Source: Streptomyces sp. Y2F8-2 | Lineage (GTDB): Bacteria; Actinomycetota; Actinomycetes; Streptomycetales; Streptomycetaceae | Direction of reading: 5' to 3' | Assembly (NCBI RefSeq): GCF_014905555.1 | Contig: NZ_BNGS01000006.1 | Coordinates: 1 to 64,000 of the forward strand | DNA length: 64,000 nucleotides | Shown here: piece after piece, positions 1-8,626 of the stretch | Numbering within the stretch: the first letter of the stretch is position 1 | Layout of the letters: every line of letters starts with the position of its first letter | Translations under genes and position numbers: made by a program | The notes under the pieces: model-generated | What the model saw: the letters and a program-made list of their open reading frames with translations, nothing else | Database searches by the model: none | What the model was told of the DNA's origin: nothing

Positions 1-119
1 CCCTGGACGCCGGCACCGGCCACGGCCGCATCAGCAACGCGCTCAAGAACGACGGCACCACCGAACTCGACATCCGCGCCACCACCTCCCACGGCGACAT
101 CACCGCCCGCAGCCTGTAG
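1..119 (+). CDS. C-terminal end of a DUF4097-like protein (partial)
   Basis: The reading frame is open from the window edge to a TAG at 117-119, giving 38 visible residues. They contain the alternating pattern GTGHGRISN and TTSHGDITARSL, typical of the short beta-strand repeats at the end of DUF4097/adhesin-like beta-helix proteins. The stop lies 30 bp before the ATPase gene of an ABC exporter on the same strand, so the two are probably co-transcribed. The family often sits beside DrrAB-type transporters in Streptomyces. Nothing can be said about its N-terminus. The assignment rests on the repeat pattern only. Confidence 0.6.
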   Translation, partial: LDAGTGHGRISNALKNDGTTELDIRATTSHGDITARSL

Positions 120-149
120 ATCCGCAGTCAGTAATAGGGGGCACCTCTC

Positions 150-1106
150 ATGACCAACCTGGCCATCGCGGCGAACGGACTGCGCAAGTCCTACGGCGAC
201 AAGGTCGTGCTCGACGGCGTCGACCTGGCCGTTCCCGAAGGAACGATCTTCTCCCTGCTCGGCCCGAACGGCGCAGGCAAGACCACCGCCGTAAAGATCC
301 TCTCGACCCTGATCAGCGCTGATACCGGCGTGATCCACGTCGGTGGCCATGACCTGGCCACCGACCCCCAGGCGGTCCGCGCCGCGATCGGGGTCACCGG
401 GCAGTTCTCCGCCGTCGACGGCCTGATCACCGGTGAGGAGAACATGCTCCTCATGGCGGACCTGCACCACCTCTCCCGCCGCGAGGGCCGGCGCACCGCC
501 GCCGAGCTGCTGGAGCGCTTCGACCTCACCGAGGCCGCGAAGAGGCCCGCATCCACCTACTCCGGCGGCATGAAGCGGCGCCTCGACATCGCCATGACCC
601 TGGTCGGAGGCCCGCGGATCATCTTCCTCGACGAGCCGACCACCGGCCTCGACCCACGCTCCCGCCACAACATGTGGCAGATCATCCGCGAGCTCGTCTC
701 CGACGGCGTCACCGTCTTTCTCACCACGCAGTACTTGGAGGAGGCGGACGAGCTCGCCGACCGTATCGCCGTGCTCAACGACGGGAGGATCGCCGCGGAG
801 GGCACTGCCGAGGAGCTGAAGCGGCTCATCCCCGGCGGGCACGTGCGGCTGCGCTTCGCCGACCCGGCCGCGTACCAGAGCGCCGTCCTCGCCCTGCGCG
901 AGGTCACCCGGGACGACGAGGCACTGGCGTTGCAGCTCCCCAGCGACGGCAGCCAGCGCGAGCTGCGCTCCATCCTCGACTGGCTGGACTCGGCCGGCAT
1001 CGAGGCGGACGAGCTGACCGTGCACACCCCCGACCTCGACGACGTGTTCTTCGCCCTGACGGGCGGCGGCGACGTCCCCAACCAGCCCGAGGAGACCGTC
1101 CGATGA
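150..1106 (+). CDS. DrrA-type ABC exporter ATP-binding protein
   Basis: A 318-residue cytoplasmic ATPase of the daunorubicin-resistance (DrrA) type, expected to drive export of a hydrophobic compound with the permease encoded next. The Walker A motif GPNGAGKTT is at residues 38-46, the ABC signature YSGGMKRR near 137, and Walker B IIFLDEPTTGLDP just after it. The C-terminal extension with the ending motif DLDDVFFALTG is the DUF4162-type tail of this subfamily. The ATG follows a purine-rich AGGGGG about 9 nt upstream. The stop overlaps the permease start by 4 bp (ATGA), so translation is coupled. The family is known for drug self-resistance, but the substrate here cannot be read from the sequence. 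Confidence 0.93.
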   Translation: MTNLAIAANGLRKSYGDKVVLDGVDLAVPEGTIFSLLGPNGAGKTTAVKILSTLISADTGVIHVGGHDLATDPQAVRAAIGVTGQFSAVDGLITGEENMLLMADLHHLSRREGRRTAAELLERFDLTEAAKRPASTYSGGMKRRLDIAMTLVGGPRIIFLDEPTTGLDPRSRHNMWQIIRELVSDGVTVFLTTQYLEEADELADRIAVLNDGRIAAEGTAEELKRLIPGGHVRLRFADPAAYQSAVLALREVTRDDEALALQLPSDGSQRELRSILDWLDSAGIEADELTVHTPDLDDVFFALTGGGDVPNQPEETVR

Positions 1107-1891
1107 GCTCTTTCTCCCTCGCCGTGCGCGACTCGTCCACGATGCTGCGCCGCAACCTGCTGCACGCCCGGCGCTACCCGTCCCTCACGCTGAACCTGCT
1201 GCTCACCCCGGTCATGCTGCTGCTGTTGTTCGTCTACGTCTTCGGCGACACCATGAGCGCGGGCATCGGCGGCGGCGCCGACCGCTCCGCATACATCGCC
1301 TACCTCGTGCCGGGCTTGTTGCTGATGACCATCGGCAGCACCACGATCGGTACCGCGGTGTCCGTGTCCAACGACATGACCGAGGGCATCATCGCCCGCT
1401 TCCGCACGATGGCGATCCACCGCGGGTCCGTGCTCGTCGGGCACGTCGTCGGCAGCGTGCTGCAGTCGATCATCAGTGTGGTCCTCGTGGGGGCCGTCGC
1501 CGTGGCCATAGGCTTCCGGTCCACGAACGCCACGGCCCTGGAGTGGATCGCGGCGTTCGGGCTGCTGACGCTGTTCGCCCTGGCGCTCACCTGGATCGCG
1601 GTCGGGATGGGCATGGTCAGCCCGAACGCCGAGGCCGCCAGCAACAACGCGATGCCGCTGATCTTCCTGCCGCTCATCTCCAGCGCCTTCGTCCCGGTCG
1701 ACGCGATGCCGGGCTGGTTCCAGCCGATCGCCGAGTACCAGCCGTTCACGCCGGCCATCGAGACCCTGCGCGGCCTGCTGCTCGGCAGCGAGATCGGCCA
1801 CAACGGATGGCTCGCGATCGCCTGGTGCCTGGCGCTGACCGTCCTCGGCTACCTGTGGTCGAAGTCGGTGTTCAACCGCGACCCGAAGTAG
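1103..1891 (+). CDS. DrrB-type ABC-2 transporter permease
   Basis: A 262-residue integral membrane protein of the ABC-2 permease family, partner of the ATPase whose stop codon it overlaps (ATGA at 1103-1106). After a short cytoplasmic start with the basic segment MLRRNLLHARRYPSL come about six hydrophobic segments. The conserved ABC-2 loop is recognisable in PLIFLPLISSAFVPVDAMP, followed by the QPFTPAIETLRGLL stretch seen in DrrB proteins. The length is normal for the family. The pair forms an exporter of unknown substrate. No regulator gene lies next to it inside the window. Confidence 0.92.
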   Translation: MSSFSLAVRDSSTMLRRNLLHARRYPSLTLNLLLTPVMLLLLFVYVFGDTMSAGIGGGADRSAYIAYLVPGLLLMTIGSTTIGTAVSVSNDMTEGIIARFRTMAIHRGSVLVGHVVGSVLQSIISVVLVGAVAVAIGFRSTNATALEWIAAFGLLTLFALALTWIAVGMGMVSPNAEAASNNAMPLIFLPLISSAFVPVDAMPGWFQPIAEYQPFTPAIETLRGLLLGSEIGHNGWLAIAWCLALTVLGYLWSKSVFNRDPK

Positions 1892-2130
1892 CCGACACGA
1901 GCACGCGGGCCGCCTCCCACTGCCCGCCCCCGCCCGAGGGCGGCGTACACCGACACCGCGTCGGCCGTACGCCGCCCCGTCGGTGTTCTCGGCGATCCGC
2001 CGGGCCGGCGCCGTCCGCACCCGGCGCCGCAGCCCCGGCCGGAGGAACTGCCCTCCTGCCGGTGGACCCCCGCCGGAACGGGGGGTTGTCCCCAGTGCGG
2101 GGAGGCTCCCGCGTCCCTACCGTTGGGCGC

Positions 2131-2565
2131 ATGAACGGAATGGACGCGCGCGACGCCGACCTGAAGAAGGAACTCGACGCCACCCTGCAGGCGCGCAGGG
2201 AACTGGGCGAGGAGTACGAGTCGGCACTGGTCGAATCCTTCCTGGAGAAGGTCGACCAGCGCATCGACGGCGCGATCGACCGCCGGGTGCAGCGGCAGCT
2301 GGCCGAGCAGCGCATGGTCGTGGCGCGCGGCGCTCGCTCCCCTCGGGCGACGGACTCGTGGGGCGAGCGCTTCGGCTTCGGCATCGTGTCGCTGGTGGTG
2401 GCGATCCCGCTCTCGGCCATCGGCGGCTCCTTCGGGGGCATGTCGGGCCTCGTGGCCGCCTGGTTCGGCATCGTCGGCGTCAACGTGGTCCAGGCCGCCC
2501 GCACCAACCCGGACCTCTTCGCCCGCCGCCGCAAGTCGCGCCAGGCCGCCGAGCGGGAAGACTGA
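2131..2565 (+). CDS. Small conserved membrane protein, unknown function
   Basis: A 144-residue protein. The N-terminal half is charged and predicted helical, probably a coiled coil (KKELDATLQARRELGEEYES, then a heptad-like EKVDQRIDGAIDRRVQRQLA). The C-terminal half carries two hydrophobic segments separated by a Gly-rich turn (FGFGIVSLVVAIPLSAIGG and SGLVAAWFGIVGVNVVQAA) and a basic tail RRRKSRQ. The ATG at 2131 is chosen because the charged head starts there; an in-frame ATG lies three codons later. The layout suggests an inner-membrane anchor with a cytoplasmic coiled-coil domain. Similar short proteins are common in Streptomyces, but no function is known to me. Confidence 0.75.
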   Translation: MNGMDARDADLKKELDATLQARRELGEEYESALVESFLEKVDQRIDGAIDRRVQRQLAEQRMVVARGARSPRATDSWGERFGFGIVSLVVAIPLSAIGGSFGGMSGLVAAWFGIVGVNVVQAARTNPDLFARRRKSRQAAERED

Positions 2566-2658
2566 TCCCTCCCAGGCCCAGCGTTCCCGCGAGCCGAACA
2601 AAAGACGCGACGACCACCGCAACCATCAATTGAGCAGCCCCGACGGCGAGCAACCAGG

Positions 2659-2728
2659 CCCGCGAGAGCGGCGCCGGCTCAGGCGCAAAAGGGAGCCCGC
2701 GAGAGCGGCGCCGGCTCAGGCGCAAAAG
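2659..2728. repeat. Two-copy 37-bp tandem repeat with internal palindrome
   Basis: A block beginning CGCGAGAGCGGCGCCGG and ending in CAGGCGCAAAAG occurs twice with a 37-bp period. The centre GGCGCC is self-complementary. It lies in the 489-bp gap between the small membrane protein and cystathionine beta-synthase, which meet tail to tail. No coding capacity is apparent. Confidence 0.75.
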
Positions 2729-2735
2729 ACTGTGC

Positions 2736-2788
2736 GCGGGGACCGCCGCACCCCCGTTGCCGGGGGGCGGGACGACGGCGGTCCCCGC
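2736..2788. terminator. Convergent terminator-like hairpin
   Basis: A 13-bp inverted repeat (GCGGGGACCGCCG at 2736-2748 and its complement at 2776-2788) encloses a second small C5/G6 hairpin. It sits between genes converging on this gap, so it can stop transcription from either side. There is no U-tract, as is usual in Streptomyces. The rest of the gap to 3054 shows only low-complexity GC-rich DNA. Confidence 0.55.
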
Positions 2789-3054
2789 GGGGGACGCGGG
2801 CCGGGTCAGGGCCGGGCTTGCGCGTCCGTGGCGTCCATGGAGGTCCGGGAGCCGCTCCGGAGGTCCTTGGCGCCGTTCGCTGCCGACCGGGGCGGGGAGC
2901 CGCTCCCGCCGCCTGCCGACACCCACTAATGTGCCGGAACCGTGTTAAGCGGGTGCTGCGCGGACGTGACGTGCTCGTACCACTTCCGAGAAGCGGCTCT
3001 TCCCGCCCGTCACCGGAAGTTCCCCGGCGACACGCCCGGTTCACCGGACGTTCG

Positions 3055-4443
3055 CTACTGCTTTCCCCCCTTGGCCAGGAACGCCAGGAGGTCCTGCCGG
3101 CTGACCACCCCGGTCGGCTTGCCCTCGACCAGGACGATCGCCGCGTCGGCCGCACCGAGCACCGACATCAGGTCCGCGACCGGCTCACCGGAGCCGACCT
3201 GCGGCAGCGGCGGGGACATGTGCTTCTCCAGCGGGTCGTCGAGGGAGGCGTGCTTGGTGAACAGGGCGGCCAGCAGCTCGCGTTCGACGACGGACCCCAC
3301 GACCTCGGCGGCCATCACGTCCGGGTGGCCCGCGCCCGGCTTGACGATCGGCATCTGCGAGACGCCGTACTCGCGCAGCACCTCGATGGCCTGGCCGACG
3401 GTTTCGTCGGGGTGCATGTGGACGAGGGAGGGGATGGCGCCCTCCTTGTCCTTGAGGACGTCGCCGACGCGCGCGCTCGGGCCCGTGTCCTCGAGGAAGC
3501 CGTAGTCGGCCATCCACTCGTCGTTGAAGATCTTGCTGAGGTAGCCGCGTCCGCTGTCGGGCAGGAGCACCACCACGACGTCGTCCGGACCGAGCCGCTC
3601 GGCGACCCGCAGGGCGGCGACGACGGCCATGCCGCAGGAGCCGCCCACCAGCAGGCCCTCCTCCCGGGCCAGCCGCCGGGTCATCTGGAAGGAGTCCTTG
3701 TCGGAGACGGCGACGATCTCGTCGGCGACGGTGGGGTCGTACGCGGTCGGCCAGAAGTCCTCACCGACGCCCTCGACCAGGTACGGGCGCCCGGAGCCGC
3801 CGGAGTACACCGAGCCCTCGGGGTCGGCGCCGATGACCTCGACCCGGCCGTCGCTGACGTCCTTCAGGTAGCGGCCGGTGCCGGAGATGGTGCCGCCGGT
3901 GCCGACGCCGGCGACGAAGTGGGTGATCTTCCCCTCCGTCTGCTCCCACAGCTCGGGGCCGGTGGAGTGGTAGTGCGACAGGGGGTTGTTGGGGTTGGAG
4001 TACTGGTCCGGCTTCCACGCACCCGGGGTCTCACGGACGAGCCGGTCGGAGACGTTGTAGTAGGAGTCCGGGTGTTCCGGGGCCACCGCCGTCGGGCACA
4101 CGACCACCTCGGCGCCGTACGCGCGCAGCACGTTGATCTTGTCGGTGGAGACCTTGTCCGGGCAGACGAAGATGCACTTGTAGCCCTTCTGCTGGGCCAC
4201 GATCGCCAGGCCGACGCCCGTGTTGCCGCTGGTCGGCTCCACGATCGTGCCGCCCGGCTTCAGCTCGCCGCTCTGCTCGGCCGCCTCGATCATGCGCAGG
4301 GCGATGCGATCCTTGACGGAACCGCCGGGGTTGAAGTACTCGACCTTCGCGAGAACGGTCGCCTGGATGCCGGCGGTCACGCGGTTGAGCCTGACCAGCG
4401 GGGTGTTGCCGACCAGGCTGATCATCGAGTCGTGGAATTGCAC
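3055..4443 (-). CDS. cbs: Cystathionine beta-synthase (PLP domain plus CBS pair)
   Basis: A 462-residue fold-type II PLP enzyme. It is expected to condense serine or O-acetylserine with homocysteine or sulfide in the transsulfuration pathway. The PLP lysine is K44 in NPGGSVKDR. The substrate loop TSGNTG follows near residue 70, and the phosphate-binding loop VGTGGTISGTG is in the middle. The last ~120 residues form two CBS motifs, where adenosyl ligands bind in the family. The GTG at 4443 is chosen because GGAG lies 7 nt upstream; a GTG seven codons earlier lacks a Shine-Dalgarno sequence. The gene is divergent from the SGNH hydrolase and probably monocistronic. O-acetylserine-dependent cysteine synthase activity cannot be excluded. 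Confidence 0.93.
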   Translation of the reverse strand: MQFHDSMISLVGNTPLVRLNRVTAGIQATVLAKVEYFNPGGSVKDRIALRMIEAAEQSGELKPGGTIVEPTSGNTGVGLAIVAQQKGYKCIFVCPDKVSTDKINVLRAYGAEVVVCPTAVAPEHPDSYYNVSDRLVRETPGAWKPDQYSNPNNPLSHYHSTGPELWEQTEGKITHFVAGVGTGGTISGTGRYLKDVSDGRVEVIGADPEGSVYSGGSGRPYLVEGVGEDFWPTAYDPTVADEIVAVSDKDSFQMTRRLAREEGLLVGGSCGMAVVAALRVAERLGPDDVVVVLLPDSGRGYLSKIFNDEWMADYGFLEDTGPSARVGDVLKDKEGAIPSLVHMHPDETVGQAIEVLREYGVSQMPIVKPGAGHPDVMAAEVVGSVVERELLAALFTKHASLDDPLEKHMSPPLPQVGSGEPVADLMSVLGAADAAIVLVEGKPTGVVSRQDLLAFLAKGGKQ

Positions 4444-4642
4444 CGTTGTCTCCGGTTGCTGCACAGGAAGTGGTCGTGATGGTTCCGCCAGCGTAAGCGC
4501 TCGTACCGCCCGGGCGGGTGCGCTGAGCGAACGAGCCCTCGGGCCGGGGCCGTCCCGGGGCGTTCACGCGTCGTTGAGATTGGGCGACGGGGCGTACGGG
4601 GCAAGCAGTGGGTGTACGGCTACGAGGAGGTGGCGGCGACGC

Positions 4643-5713
4643 ATGTCGAGCATGTCGAGGGCGAGAGCGGCCCGGCGCATCGCGGCGGGCGCGGCGTACG
4701 GCGGCGGCGGTATCGGCCTGGTCGGGGCGGCCGCCGTCGGCCTGCTGGTCGCCGAGGTACAGCTGGCCAAGCGCCATGTGGGCAACGGACACAGCCCCCA
4801 TCCGCCGAGCGCGGACGGCCTGTACGGGTGGGGGTCCCCCCGCTCGAGCGCAGCCGGGAGTGGGGGAGGCCACAGCGCCCTCGGCGAACCACCGCTGAGG
4901 CTGGTGATGCTCGGCGACTCCACCGCCGCGGGGCAGGGCGTGCACCGCTCCCGCCAGACGCCGGGGGCGCTGCTGGCATCGGGGCTGGCGGCGGTGGCGG
5001 AACGGCCGGTGGAGCTGCGCGTCATCGCCCTCCCCGGGGCGCAGTCGGACGACCTGGACCGTCAGGTGACGCTGACGCTCGCGGCGCAGGACCGGATTCC
5101 CGACATCTGCGTCATCATGATCGGCGCGAACGACGTGACGCATCGGATGCCGCCGACGCGGTCGGTGCGGTATCTGTCGGCGGCGGTACGGCGCCTGCGC
5201 ACGGCGGGCGCGGAGGTCGTCGTCGGCACGTGTCCCGACCTGGGCACGATCGAGCCGGTCCAGCAGCCGCTGCGGTGGCTGGCCCGCCGGGCCTCCCGGC
5301 AGCTGGCCGCAGCCCAGACGATCGGGGTCGTGGAGCAGGGGGGCCGGACCGTGTCACTGGGCGATCTGCTGGGCCCGGAGTTCGAGGCGAACCCTCGGGA
5401 GCTGTTCGGCCCCGACAACTACCACCCCTCGGCGGAGGGGTACGCCACGGCCGCGATGGCGGTCCTGCCGACGGTGTGCGCCGCGCTCGGCCTGTGGCCG
5501 GCGGAGGAGGAGCGCCCGGACGCGTCCCGCCGCGAGGGCTTCCTGCCGGTGGCCCGGGCCGCGGCGGAGGCCGCGGACGAGGCGGGCACGGAGGTCGCGG
5601 CCGCGATGCCGACCGGGCCGCGGGGGCCGTGGGCCCTGCTCAAGCGGCGCCGTCGCCGCCGCCTGCCGACACCGGAGGCGGCCCCGACCACGGCCCCGGA
5701 ACCATCCGTATGA
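4643..5713 (+). CDS. Membrane-anchored SGNH/GDSL hydrolase
   Basis: A 356-residue protein with an N-terminal hydrophobic segment (residues ~15-35, Gly/Ala-rich) followed by an extracytoplasmic SGNH esterase domain. Block I is GDSTAAGQG near residue 91, with the nucleophile Ser. The block III motif GAND is near 161, and the catalytic Asp/His pair appears in DNYHPSAEG near 257. The basic C-terminal tail (KRRRRRR) is low-complexity. AGGAGG lies 12 nt before the ATG; a second ATG three codons later is possible. A palindromic Streptomyces repeat is inserted in frame at 4829-4873, encoding the Gly/Ser-rich linker GWGSPRSSAAGSGGG between membrane anchor and enzyme. The substrate is unknown. Confidence 0.9.
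   Translation: MSSMSRARAARRIAAGAAYGGGGIGLVGAAAVGLLVAEVQLAKRHVGNGHSPHPPSADGLYGWGSPRSSAAGSGGGHSALGEPPLRLVMLGDSTAAGQGVHRSRQTPGALLASGLAAVAERPVELRVIALPGAQSDDLDRQVTLTLAAQDRIPDICVIMIGANDVTHRMPPTRSVRYLSAAVRRLRTAGAEVVVGTCPDLGTIEPVQQPLRWLARRASRQLAAAQTIGVVEQGGRTVSLGDLLGPEFEANPRELFGPDNYHPSAEGYATAAMAVLPTVCAALGLWPAEEERPDASRREGFLPVARAAAEAADEAGTEVAAAMPTGPRGPWALLKRRRRRRLPTPEAAPTTAPEPSV
4829..4873. repeat. REP-like palindromic element inside the SGNH gene
   Basis: A ~45-bp element with the arms CCCCCCGCTCGAG and GGGAGTGGGGGAGG forms a hairpin. It resembles a dispersed palindrome I recognise from many Streptomyces intergenic regions. A related copy lies at 63529-63565. Here it is a multiple of three long and stays in frame, adding a Gly/Ser-rich linker. 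Confidence 0.65.
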
Positions 5714-6164
5714 CGCCGGGGGCGCGCCCTCCGCCCCCGCGTCACACCGGAGGCGTTCCTCGCCCCCGCCGCCCCTACCCGTCCCCGCGTCCCCCAGCCG
5801 GGGCTGCGCCCCGGAAGGGGCGCGGGGAACTGCGCGACCAGCCACACACAGCCCGCAGCCGCTGTACCTGCCCCACCACCCCTCCCGATGCGCGAGCGGC
5901 GCCGCCCCGCGACGTTCGGCCCGTCCGGCGGTCGATGGACTCGGCCGCAGCCGCAGCCGCAGGCCGAAACCGGGCCCCTGGGGGCGCAGCCCCGAGCGAA
6001 CAGCGCGCCCACCCCACCGGCACTGGTTCCGGCCCAACCGCCCGCGACCCAAGCAAGCGCTTAGAAAATTGCGGCCCGAGTCACACGCCCATGCCCGTGA
6101 CCTCCACCGTACGTACGGGTAACTTCCCCCACAGCCCTGCTCATCCTCGCGCAATGGAGCCGTG
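5714..6164. repeat. Intergenic region with dispersed Streptomyces repeats
   Basis: This 450-bp gap holds no gene. At 5807-5865 lies a sequence containing GGGGCGCGGGGAACTGCGCG followed by ACCAGCCAC, a motif repeated many times in Streptomyces genomes. It is preceded by the hairpin GGGGCTGCGCCCC. A second GGGGGCGCAGCCCC hairpin is near 5984. The final 100 bp are relatively AT-rich (around 6060) and probably hold the thiolase promoter. Confidence 0.6.
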
Positions 6165-7385
6165 ATGCCCGAAGCCGTCATCGTCTCGACCGCCCGTTCC
6201 CCGATCGGCCGTGCCTTCAAGGGCTCCCTGAAGGATCTCCGCCCGGACGACCTCACCGCCACGATCATCCAGGCCGCCCTCGACAAGGTCCCCGCCCTGG
6301 ACCCGAAGGACATCGACGACCTGATGCTCGGCTGCGGCCTCCCCGGCGGCGAGCAGGGCCACAACCTCGGCCGTGTCGTCGCCGTACAGATGGGGATGGA
6401 TCACCTCCCCGGCTGCACCATCACCCGGTACTGTTCCTCCTCCCTCCAGACCTCCCGCATGGCCCTGCACGCCATCAAGGCCGGCGAGGGCGACGTGTTC
6501 ATCTCCGCGGGCGTCGAGACGGTCAGCCGCAGCGTCAAGGGCACCTCCGACGGCCTCCCCGACACCCACAACCCCCTCTTCGCCGACGCCGAGGCCCGTA
6601 CCGCCGCCGTCGCCGCGTCCGAGGGCGCCGACTGGCACGACCCGCGCGAGGACGGCCTGCTCCCCGACCCGTACATCGCGATGGGCCAGACCGCCGAGAA
6701 CCTCGCCCGACTGAAGGGCGTCACCCGCGAGGAGATGGACGAGTTCGGCGTCCGCTCGCAGAACCTCGCCGAGCAGGCCATCGCCAAGGGCTTCTGGGAG
6801 CGCGAGATCACCCCGGTGACCCTCCCGGACGGCACGGTCGTCAGCAAGGACGACGGGCCGCGGCCCGGGGTGACCCTGGAGGCCGTCTCCGGCCTCAAGC
6901 CCGTCTTCCGGCCCGACGGCCGTGTCACCGCCGGCAACTGCTGCCCCCTCAACGACGGCGCCGCCGCCCTGATCATCATGAGCGACACCAAGGCCCGGGA
7001 GCTGGGGCTGACGCCGCTCGCGCGGATCGTCTCGACGGGTGTGTCCGGCCTGTCCCCGGAGATCATGGGCTACGGTCCCGTCGAGGCCAGCAAGCAGGCC
7101 CTCAAGCGCGCCGGTCTCACCATCGACGACATCGACCTCGTCGAGATCAACGAGGCCTTCGCCGCCCAGGTGATCCCGTCCTACCGCGACCTGAACATCC
7201 CGCTGGAGAAGCTGAACGTCAACGGCGGTGCCATCGCCGTCGGCCACCCCTTCGGCATGACCGGCGCCCGCATCACCACCACCCTGATCAACTCTCTCCA
7301 GTGGCACGACAAGCAGTTCGGCCTGGAGACGATGTGCGTCGGCGGCGGCCAGGGCATGGCGATGGTCATCGAGCGCCTCAGCTGA
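6165..7385 (+). CDS. Acetyl-CoA C-acyltransferase (thiolase)
   Basis: A 406-residue thiolase, either degrading 3-ketoacyl-CoA in beta-oxidation or condensing acetyl-CoA. The acylated cysteine is C90 in RYCSSSLQ. The general-base histidine is about residue 360 in GHPFGMTGAR, and the second cysteine is C391 in CVGGGQGMA. NEAFAAQ precedes the active-site loop. The ATG at 6165 follows GGAG with 5 nt spacing; an overlapping GTG one codon earlier is less well placed. Length and order match FadA-like enzymes. It stands alone, with no dehydrogenase or hydratase beside it, and ends at a strong hairpin. Degradative versus biosynthetic role cannot be decided from sequence. Confidence 0.92.
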   Translation: MPEAVIVSTARSPIGRAFKGSLKDLRPDDLTATIIQAALDKVPALDPKDIDDLMLGCGLPGGEQGHNLGRVVAVQMGMDHLPGCTITRYCSSSLQTSRMALHAIKAGEGDVFISAGVETVSRSVKGTSDGLPDTHNPLFADAEARTAAVAASEGADWHDPREDGLLPDPYIAMGQTAENLARLKGVTREEMDEFGVRSQNLAEQAIAKGFWEREITPVTLPDGTVVSKDDGPRPGVTLEAVSGLKPVFRPDGRVTAGNCCPLNDGAAALIIMSDTKARELGLTPLARIVSTGVSGLSPEIMGYGPVEASKQALKRAGLTIDDIDLVEINEAFAAQVIPSYRDLNIPLEKLNVNGGAIAVGHPFGMTGARITTTLINSLQWHDKQFGLETMCVGGGQGMAMVIERLS

Positions 7386-7410
7386 CCTCCGCCCGCACCA
7401 GCCGCGCAAC

Positions 7411-7454
7411 GGCCCGGAGCTCCGCCGTTCCAGGATCCGGCGGAGCTCCGGGCC
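7411..7454 (+). terminator. Thiolase terminator hairpin
   Basis: A perfect 17-bp inverted repeat (GGCCCGGAGCTCCGCCG and its complement) with a 10-nt loop begins 26 bp after the thiolase stop. It is followed by GGTTTGT. Stem strength and position fit an intrinsic terminator. Confidence 0.8.
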
Positions 7455-7481
7455 GGTTTGTAACCCAATCTCCCCCAGGAT

Positions 7482-7520
7482 GTGACCTATCTCCCTCCGA
7501 GAGGGAGATCCGCAGGTCAC
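7482..7520. promoter_or_regulatory. Long two-step inverted repeat upstream of a membrane-anchored unknown
   Basis: The outer arms GTGACCT (7482-7488) and AGGTCAC (7514-7520) enclose inner arms ATCTCCCTC and GAGGGAGAT around a 3-nt centre. The whole 39-bp element is almost fully self-complementary. It lies about 130 bp before the start of the next gene and well beyond the thiolase terminator, so it may be an operator or a leader hairpin. Confidence 0.5.
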
Positions 7521-7651
7521 AGCGGTTCCCCTGGTAAACATTGAGGGCAACCTCATGTCCGTTTCGTGACGTTACGCACTGACAGCTGGTTAGTCCACCC
7601 TTCAAGCTGATGTAGGAAGTCGGGGGCCGACCTTGAACCAGGAGTACGTCA

Positions 7652-8449
7652 GTGAGCGCCATGCCGATAGCTCTGCTGCTCACCACCGCCGCGACCGCGG
7701 GCGTGGGCGTCGCCGTCCTGTGCAGCGTGCGGGCGCTGCGCCGGCAGGTCGCGGCCCTGCACGCCGAACTCGTCGAGAGCCGTGCCGTGCAGGCACGCGG
7801 GCTCGTGCCCGCCGCCCGCACCGCCGCCGACACGGAGGACATACGCGCCGCCGTGGCCGAGGCGCTCGCGGAGGAGCGGGAGCGCGAGCTGGCCGAGGCG
7901 CGCGCCTTCTGGGCCGCCCAGGAGGCCCGGGACATCGCCGACGCCCCCACCCTGTTCGGTCTGCCCGACAGCGAGCTGTTCCTGCCCCGTCCCGCGGACT
8001 TCGCGGGCCTGGAGCACGACAGTCTGGAACCGGTGACCGAGGCCGGCGCCGACGAGACCGAGTTCCCCGGGGACTCCCCCGAACTGGCCGCCGCCCGCCG
8101 CCGTCACCCCTCGCACCCCGACTTCGTCCCGGCCCCGTCGCCCGTCACGGGCGACCACGAGCGCACGGTCGCGTGCCTGGAGAGGCTGGCCGACGCCGGC
8201 ACCGAACTCGCCGACGTCCGCCCGGGCCCGCTGGGCACCCTGGACGTGTACGTCTTCGCGGACGGTACGACGCTGTGCATGACCCCGGGCCACCGCGAGA
8301 CCGCGGAGCGCCTGGTCGCGGCCCTGACCGCCGGCCACACTCCGGTCCTGCTCGGCGGCTCGGGCGTCTCGGGCGCCTACGCCCTCACATTCGCGTGCGG
8401 CGAGGAGACCGTCTACGTCCTCGCGGACCGCGTCATCGCATCCCTGTAG
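7652..8449 (+). CDS. Membrane-anchored protein of unknown function
   Basis: A 265-residue protein with a single N-terminal hydrophobic segment (IALLLTTAATAGVGVAVLC) followed by a basic stop-transfer RALRRQ. Next come an acidic, probably coiled-coil stretch rich in Ala/Glu/Arg (residues ~30-90) and a Pro/Asp-rich linker. The C-terminal domain (about 155-265) is compact and alpha/beta-like, with segments such as VYVFADGTTLCMTPGH. The GTG at 7652 has AGGAG with 7 nt spacing; an internal ATG three codons later is possible. I do not recognise a named family. Its own promoter region carries the large inverted repeat at 7482-7520. Confidence 0.8.
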   Translation: MSAMPIALLLTTAATAGVGVAVLCSVRALRRQVAALHAELVESRAVQARGLVPAARTAADTEDIRAAVAEALAEERERELAEARAFWAAQEARDIADAPTLFGLPDSELFLPRPADFAGLEHDSLEPVTEAGADETEFPGDSPELAAARRRHPSHPDFVPAPSPVTGDHERTVACLERLADAGTELADVRPGPLGTLDVYVFADGTTLCMTPGHRETAERLVAALTAGHTPVLLGGSGVSGAYALTFACGEETVYVLADRVIASL

Positions 8450-8490
8450 TCACGCCGCCACGCCATCACGGTAGCCGGGCCGGCACGGCA

Positions 8491-8522
8491 TCACGCCGTC
8501 ACGCCGTCACGCCGTCACGCCG
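8491..8522. repeat. 8-bp tandem repeat (TCACGCCG) x4
   Basis: Four perfect copies of TCACGCCG follow the preceding gene. Just beyond, at about 8570-8596, a 10-bp CGGCGCGTTC-like motif is also repeated. Both are simple-sequence tracts between two convergent genes and contain no ORF. Confidence 0.8.
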
Positions 8523-8626
8523 TGACAGCACGGGGCCGCGCCGGGGAGCGGGAATCGGCCGTCCCGCTCCGGCGCGTTCCGGCGCGTTCCGGCGCCTCCT
8601 CGACGCCGGCGCGTCGCGTGCCCCCT

